Source: Bolinopsis microptera (lineage: Eukaryota; Ctenophora; Tentaculata; Lobata; Bolinopsidae). From it: a stretch of DNA of 64,000 nt. Positions 60,201 to 64,000 of the stretch are shown in pieces. Below the pieces are notes generated by a model. That model searched no databases. It was given only the letters and a program-made list of their open reading frames with translations, and was not told the origin of the DNA. Made by a program: the position numbers and the translations under genes. The DNA lies in contig NC_087081.1 of the NCBI RefSeq assembly GCF_026151205.1, positions 8,799,246-8,863,245 of the forward strand, in the 5' to 3' direction. Within the stretch, counting starts at the first letter, position 1, and the number at the start of each line of letters is the position of its first letter.

Positions 60201-61803
60201 ACTGTATGTGCAGGTGACTAACAACACCTCCCTCCCTAGACTGCCCCCAGCTAGGAGTACTGTATGTGTAGGTGACTAACAACACCTCCCTCCCTAGACT
60301 GCCCCCAGCTAGGAGTACTGTATGTGTAGGTGACTAACAACACCTCCCTCCCTAGACTGCCCCCAGCTAGGAGTACTGTATGTGTAGGTGACTAACAACA
60401 CCTCCCTCCCTAGACTGCCCCCAGCTAGGAGTACTGTATGTGTAGGTGACTAACAACACCTCCCTCCCTAGACTGCCCCCAGCTAGGAGTACTGTATGTG
60501 TAGGTGACTAACAACACCTCCCTCCCTAGACTGCCCCCAGATAGGAGTACTGTATGTGTAGGTGACTAACAACATCTCCCTCCCTAGACTGCCCCCAGCT
60601 AGGAGTACTGTATGTGCAGGTTACTAACAACACCTCCCTCCCTAGACTGCCCCCAGCTAGGAGTACTGTATGTGCACCTCCACAGAGCAGAGGGCATCGC
60701 TCACGAGGACCCTGAGGAGAGTGTTGATCCTAATGTTAGAGTTTATCTGAACAACCAGCAGGTTATTTACTAATTATTAATTTAATGTAATTAATTAATG
60801 TAAGCATATTGTCATGATATCTGTAAATATGGTAAAGTATATGGTGAAAGTTATATGAAGAGGATAACGTTTATAAAACATCCCAAAACGTGTTTCAAAG
60901 CAAAATCTCGAATGTTGATTAAGAAGGGTATATCATCATCAATTATGAAAGAAATTGCTCTATTTTCAATTAGAGGACGTAATAGTTTCTGAATAGTGGA
61001 GATGCTTGTCGTGGAAGTTTTTCTATGTTTGAAAATTAAAAGACTTAATATTTGTATTCCTTGCATAAGGTGTACAAATCAGAGACATATCCTAATTCCG
61101 GTGATCCAATATTCGACGAGAAATTCCAGATACTTGTTCGGACAAAATACTCTACCATTCCAGAAATAGCTGACCAGGTAAATTGCTGAGAGTAAGAAAC
61201 TCTTATTAGCAGTTATTAATAAAAATTGGGAAATTATCGAATACAATTAATAATACATCATAAGGAGTCATGAAGATGATTATGCACTCGACATAGAGGA
61301 CCTGGGACACCACCCTCAGGCAAAGCGATTACTTTTACTTATTTTTCAGACCCTGAGATTTGACGTATCCGACTATGACAAGTTTACAGACGACGACTTT
61401 TTGGGTCAAACTTCTGTCAACCTTTCAACTGTGAGTCGAGCTTAAATTCTTAAAGTGTAATTTGTAAAAGCGACCCAAGCTATATACTAGGATCGTTCGG
61501 CGGTCCACTAAAAGTAACTCGTCTTAAGATTGAAAATAATACAAGATAATGTATTTACCATTTACTCTGCATGCATTTTCCATGAAACAAACTACTTCCC
61601 TCATTTGCATTGCCATTACCATCGACAATAAAGTAGAAAAATTAACAAAAAACAATAACTTGTGGTGACACAACATTTAATTTTATATCCCGCAGGACGT
61701 GGTTGTTAACAAAGGTCTCTACCTACAGAAAAGGGCGTCAAAAGTTGGATACAGTGTCCTGTATGTTTCCATGGTGTTCAAACCAGTACCATTCTATAAA
61801 TAG
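42202..61803 (+). CDS. Membrane-anchored SMP + C2 domain protein (E-Syt-like), 13 exons
   Basis: Exons: 42202-42338, 48726-48885, 49110-49223, 49729-49862, 50102-50205, 50448-50540, 52530-52647, 52894-53059, 54493-54582, 60646-60761, 61070-61177, 61350-61430, 61696-61803. Phases fit except within exon 7 (see findings); allowing for that, about 509 aa. The N-terminus (LGLLSLILVSVVSL) is a signal anchor. It is followed by an SMP-like region (residues ~30-245: ESMEWFNTLSESW, LELERLEFSEGTVPAITRV, PHFACNVDMYNLIGLDTFGI). SMP domains move lipids at membrane contact sites. Then comes a beta-rich linker (VEVKVTKDVSFAVD), and from ~375 a C2 domain (LGVLYVHLHRAEGI, DPNVRVYL, SGDPIFDEKF, DVSDYDKFTDDDFLG) with aspartates suited to Ca2+ binding. 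Closest familiar type is extended synaptotagmin or TMEM24/C2CD2; I do not assign a symbol. Introns are packed with repeats. Confidence 0.8.
42337..48528. repeat. 43-bp minisatellite, 144 copies, seeded on a splice donor
   Basis: The unit starts TGGTAAATTATTCATCATCA, continues CTCGTTAATCTGCC and AACTAATCC, and is 43 bp. The first unit begins at 42337 and the last at 48486. The difference of 6149 is exactly 143 x 43, so 144 copies have no net indel; variants are substitutions (CTACC/CTGCC, CAATTAATCC, TATCGATC). The first unit spans the real exon-1 donor (TCCTG|GTAAAT at 42338/42339), so each copy repeats the donor core. Confidence 0.95.
49229..49456. repeat. 14-bp minisatellite beside the exon-3 donor
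   Basis: ATAAACCTCACATT is repeated about 16 times, starting within ten bases of the donor AAG|GTGAGTTTAACATC (49221-49237). It occupies the left half of intron 3. Confidence 0.9.
49533..49689. repeat. MITE-related fragment in intron 3
   Basis: Begins TAGCTGGGCC and ends GATCCCCAGGTAAG, resembling the ends of the tiny MITE family. The interior diverges and no clear target duplication was found. Confidence 0.45.
50541..52529. other. Intron 6 of the SMP-C2 gene
   Basis: Two-kilobase intron. It contains an ATA-rich microsatellite (about 50946-50985), a near-palindrome CCTCTGGTCCCTAGGG ... CCCGGGCCAGAGG (51095-51132), a short CGACTGCC / GGCAGTCG hairpin (51140-51171) partly repeated at about 10025-10045, and the Tigger-like element described separately. 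Confidence 0.6.
51384..52278 (-). mobile_element. Internally deleted Tigger/pogo-like DNA transposon
   Basis: Inverted ends of about 31 bp (CCTTATCGGACCTTATTTGG ... / complement at 52248-52278) are flanked by TA on both sides. On the reverse strand, broken transposase pieces read EAQKTLLVYDVLKGH, then after a frame change ALHNIVHELVPANMTNLFQP and LDITVNRVAKD, then LSKIKPLHAEWLVK. These match the DDE_1-type catalytic-core end ('VPANxTxxxQPLD') and C-terminal 'KPLHAxW' motif. The motif GAACGGACATTAA is reiterated near both ends. Non-functional. Confidence 0.75.
53060..54492. other. Intron 8 of the SMP-C2 gene
   Basis: 1.4 kb. It holds a TATATAGTAA repeat (53148-53180), an unassigned block at 53260-53460 with a GTTCTGTTA / TAGCAGAAC-type inverted pair, and the antisense ORF at 53581-53970. 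Confidence 0.6.
53581..53970 (-). CDS. Small single-pass membrane protein, nested antisense
   Basis: 129-aa uninterrupted frame beginning MILEEIILLVTVVLLFAVV, a clear N-terminal transmembrane segment. It continues AAVIFWTRKGQ, then a charged, helical cytosolic part (MIEDLEKKVQSYLE, FSDYLEKKIREVERAAHV) and a polar tail. Composition and codon use look genuine, unlike the chance frames around it. It lies inside intron 8 of the SMP-C2 gene on the opposite strand and appears single-exon. I recognise no family. It could be a retroposed copy of a spliced gene, a nested gene, or the last exon of a longer antisense transcript. No poly(A) signal was identified. Confidence 0.5.
   Translation of the reverse strand: MILEEIILLVTVVLLFAVVTIGAAVIFWTRKGQNYSMIEDLEKKVQSYLESSEYVSLDFSDYLEKKIREVERAAHVKMNPRRIVMADAATELDCNEQADACTQTNLASTQSLPQIIQVKPLTDAVIQIE
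54765..58941. repeat. 58-bp minisatellite seeded on a splice acceptor, first block (72 acceptor copies)
   Basis: Unit: 26 intron-like bases (GTGACTAACAACACCTCCCT + CCCTAG) followed by 32 exon-like bases (ACTGCCCCCAGCTAGGAG + TACTGTATGTG(C/T)AG). Exon-like starts run from 54791 to 58917. Their distance of 4126 equals 71 x 58 plus one 8-base insertion in the second unit (AACTTAAC). Each unit repeats the true acceptor and 5' end of exon 10. Blocks of units with matching variants (for example TTCCCTACACTG) recur, implying higher-order duplications. Confidence 0.95.
58942..59793 (-). mobile_element. 5'-truncated LINE 3' end inserted in the 58-bp array
   Basis: 852-bp insertion flanked by the duplication TACTGTA (58935-58941 and 59794-59800). 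On the reverse strand it encodes the C-terminal end of a LINE ORF2 (59370-59789). RSSSHDLLIERGRY is followed by the zinc-knuckle-like CRFC-x(n)-EEHCLTECPMYH, ending in a stop. A 3' UTR follows, and then a tail of about six copies of the 10-bp unit CCGTTTAATT (58942-59000 as AATTAAACGG). Oligonucleotide-repeat tails instead of poly(A) are typical of some LINE clades. The reading frame is intact over the retained part. Confidence 0.8.
59801..60645. repeat. 58-bp minisatellite, second block up to exon 10
   Basis: Continuation of the array after the LINE insertion. Exon-like starts run from 59834 to the genuine exon-10 start at 60646, exactly 14 x 58 apart, so 15 acceptors including the real one and 87 in total. 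The penultimate unit has GTTACT instead of GTGACT. Confidence 0.95.
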
Positions 61804-62179
61804 AATTATTGGTTCGAGGGACAATTGTGAAATGCAAAGTAGCTGATTGTTCAAAATATATGAAATTTATTAGCTGTTAACTGATTCTTCGGGATTAGAT
61901 TTAAATTTTTGAATTGATTCTGACCCTTTTTATTTTTCAGAATGTGAAAAATGTAACATTGTTGTTTAACAGTAGACTGCTACTACGGCTATGCAAAAGT
62001 ACTTTAGCTTAAAATGGGTCAAATATAGTTTTTTCGGTGTATAAAAATCCCAAATCTAGCGATCAACTGCAAAAAAAATGAAAAAAACGTAATCAATAAT
62101 TGTATTGTCCCATTCATTCACAATTGATTATAGGAGGCACTTACGATGCGTTACGACACTAACTGAGCTCATTACAGTT
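61804..62179. other. 3' flank of the SMP-C2 gene
   Basis: AT-rich with no frame. The 3' UTR and poly(A) site should lie here, but no canonical AATAAA could be assigned. Confidence 0.4.
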
Positions 62180-62289
62180 TACATGCCTTGAATAATGGGA
62201 AAAGCGACCGACATATTTCATTATCGGTATCATTTTGCGTTTGGGTACGGTAATTCAAATTGATATCACTTCCTTTTGTTTGGAAAAAG

Positions 62290-62680
62290 GAAACACTAGC
62301 AACGGTCCTGCGGTCCAACTCCACTCTACCCAATTTTGGGTTTTGTTTAAGATACATGATCCTGATTCAACTGCAGTACACCTCATCACGGGACATTGTG
62401 GCCTCAACAAACACCTACACACCATTCGCAAATCAGACACAAGTGCTTCTCCTAAATGCGGCGACGGAGAGGAGACTGTCTCACACTTTCTCGGACTGCG
62501 GACAGTGCCCGGCTATTGCCCAAATTGAAATAAGAGGTCAATATTTCCGGGACTAATACCTCTCTCACAATGACATATTCGACAACCAACACATCTCCAC
62601 CATTGTCAACTTTACAAACCACACTAAACGCTTAGTGGTGCTAGAGGAGTTGGACCAGACAGGTGTAACATAGCGACTAT
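62290..62680 (+). pseudogene. Decayed LINE ORF2 C-terminus
   Basis: In frame, DSTAVHLITGHCGLNKHLHT is followed by IRKSDTS-x2-PKCGDGEETVSHFLG. After a frame change come IRGQYFRD and ISTIVNFTNHTKRLVVLEEL. The 'LITGHxxLxxHL' block plus C-x2-CGxxEETxxH zinc-knuckle pattern is what follows RNase H in I/R1-type LINEs. At least one frameshift (about 62505-62520) and an in-frame stop make it non-functional. Confidence 0.65.
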
Positions 62681-63064
62681 TTTAACGCCGTCTTATTTCG
62701 CCTCTCTCTTCCACACTCAACCACCACTTAAGCGTTTACAGTTTATCTATGACACACCCCACAACACTTACCATCATCCTTGATTACACATCTTGATTCC
62801 ACTGGCATCCTCCCACAGGACTGCCATACCCCAGAGGGGGTATAGGACGCAGCGGCGGAAGTCACTGCTGTGGTGGACGGTACAGCGGAGGACGGTACAG
62901 CGGAGGACGGTACGGCGGTACTCCGCCGCAGTGACCGGTTCCCGCAGAGGTAGGCAAAGCATCCATATGCTATCCTCTCGTGGGCCAACCAGGCCCAGCC
63001 TCTTTTTTTAATGATCCTGATTCCTGAATACCTGCTCGTGTCCAGGAGTTACCTGTAGTCAGTG
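62681..63064. other. Stretch with a short GC-rich tandem repeat
   Basis: GGACGGTACAGCGGA is repeated about three times (62876-62920), flanked by GCAGCGGCGGAAGTCACTGC and its near complement ACTCCGCCGCAGTGACC, so the block can fold back. Short frames on both strands derive from it. It is probably the 3' UTR of the dead LINE plus a repeat; no gene. Confidence 0.5.
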
Positions 63065-63718
63065 TAATAAGCGCCAAGCGCGAGCACAGAACTTTTTTCT
63101 CCGATTTCGATAAATTTGGTACCAAAATTTGTCTAAAAATGTGAATAAAATAAATCCACCGTGTAGCAATTTTCGCTAAAAATGCTACACGGCGCTTGTT
63201 CGCCGCGCGTGCTTTTTTCGCGCCAATTTTTAGTTTTTGGCCTATAACTTTCATATTTTCAGTTATTATCACATAATTATTATGGCATCGTAATCAGCTC
63301 ATCGAGACGAAACTTTTTGTACTAATATTTTAAGATTTAAAGGAAAACTATTTTCAAAATTTTTCAATCTGAACACAAGGGTCCCCCCTTGTGTGAAATT
63401 TTGAAAAATTTTTGAAAAATTTGGTGCTTCAAATATTATAATTTTGGTACCAAAAGTTGCGTCTGACTAAGCTCATTACGATGCTGTAATAATTATTTCA
63501 AAATATTCAATATTTTAGGAGTTATAGGCATTTTAAGTAATAAATTACCCATTTTTCGTCCTTTGTACATTCTTGTAATGCACAGGAGGCCCACATATAG
63601 CTCGACGTTATTTTGCTACACGGTGAATTTGCATTATTCACACTTAGAGGCAACTTTTGGTACCAAATTTATCAAAATCAGAGACAAAAAATTCTGTGCC
63701 AACTCATGGCGCTTATTA
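63065..63718. mobile_element. Foldback-like TIR element 3
   Basis: Perfect 11-bp ends, TAATAAGCGCC / GGCGCTTATTA, continue as ~100-bp imperfect inverted arms (CACAGAA-TTTTTT, ATAAATTTGGTACCAAA). The core at about 63235-63600 is the reverse complement of the core of element 2 at 21830-22215, including the ACACAAGGG/CCCTTGTGT hairpin and CACAGGAGGCCCACAT. An internal hairpin with TGTAGCA / TGCTACA arms lies at 63165-63192. No coding capacity. Confidence 0.75.
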
Positions 63719-64000
63719 CATAGACTACTGGGGACCCAGGCTAATTATTATTATACAACTTTATTCAAATAAATAAATAGTACAGGGTGGGCCAAAAGTC
63801 AGTACCCATACCACATACGTTGGGTCTTATACCTCCGCCGTCTTTTATATATTTGAGAGCTGTTGCTTTGCAGATGGCATACTATACTTACTGGTTCGAG
63901 GATTCCGTCGTAAAAATTGGAAAATTGGAATATTTTAGACCACGCCCATTCAATATTAAAACACTTATATTGTTCGCTGTGAACATGTTGGACGCCTAAT
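63719..64000. other. Right edge
   Basis: Begins with a MITE-like end (CTACTGGGGACCCAGGCTAA at about 63724-63743). A short forward frame (63787-63999) starting near GTACAGGGTGGGCCAAAAGT runs to the edge. The motif 'AGGGTGGGCCAAAAGT' is reminiscent of mariner-type transposon ends, but nothing more can be seen. Confidence 0.4.

Noticed and set aside
42337..60645. CRISPR-like array (regular repeats)
   Set aside because: Units are contiguous tandem repeats with no unique spacers, in an animal gene with introns.
1..64000. tRNA, rRNA or other structured RNA genes
   Set aside because: No cloverleaf with conserved A/B boxes and no rRNA-like stretch was seen.

Overview
The window reads as nuclear DNA of an invertebrate animal. 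It is AT-rich, with protein genes split by GT-AG introns of about 100 bp to several kb, TTAGGG-type interstitial telomeric motifs, and many LINE, DNA-transposon and minisatellite sequences. I cannot name the species from sequence alone.

Layout. 1-14 kb is a repeat graveyard: an edge-truncated hAT-like transposase fragment, a LINE ORF1-type ORF, a decayed LINE RT tail, an inverted array of 10-bp repeats, foldback-type elements, four tiny MITEs in the whole window with 8-9-bp target duplications (three of them here), GC-rich islands, and one tentative multi-exon gene (9.16-11.36 kb). 14.3-21.1 kb holds an apparently intact two-ORF LINE. Its ORF1 joins an AlkB-type 2OG-Fe(II) dioxygenase to an SGNH/GDSL hydrolase. 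Its ORF2 carries a PHD finger, an endonuclease and a reverse transcriptase. 21-32 kb is again repeats, including a second foldback element, a near-perfect 1.36-kb palindrome and a decayed LINE RNase H domain.

32.5-39.05 kb is a complete 12-exon high-affinity choline transporter gene (SLC5A7/CHT1 type, 563 aa). Its introns carry a FLYWCH-bearing TIR element, a 75-bp MITE, and a TIR element next to a partly duplicated exon. A 14-bp minisatellite follows its poly(A) signal.

42.2-61.8 kb is a second 13-exon gene for a membrane-anchored SMP-plus-C2 protein related to extended synaptotagmins (about 509 aa). Two very large minisatellites sit exactly at its splice junctions. 144 copies of a 43-bp unit repeat the exon-1 donor. 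87 copies of a 58-bp unit repeat the acceptor and first 32 bases of the C2 exon. Its introns also hold a Tigger-like transposon remnant, a small antisense membrane-protein ORF, and a LINE 3' end that landed inside the 58-bp array. The last 2 kb holds a decayed LINE ORF2 tail and a third foldback element.

The two host genes have no shared pathway visible here beyond a plausible cell-membrane/synaptic role for each. The strongest leads are the AlkB-SGNH retrotransposon and the minisatellites nucleated on splice sites.
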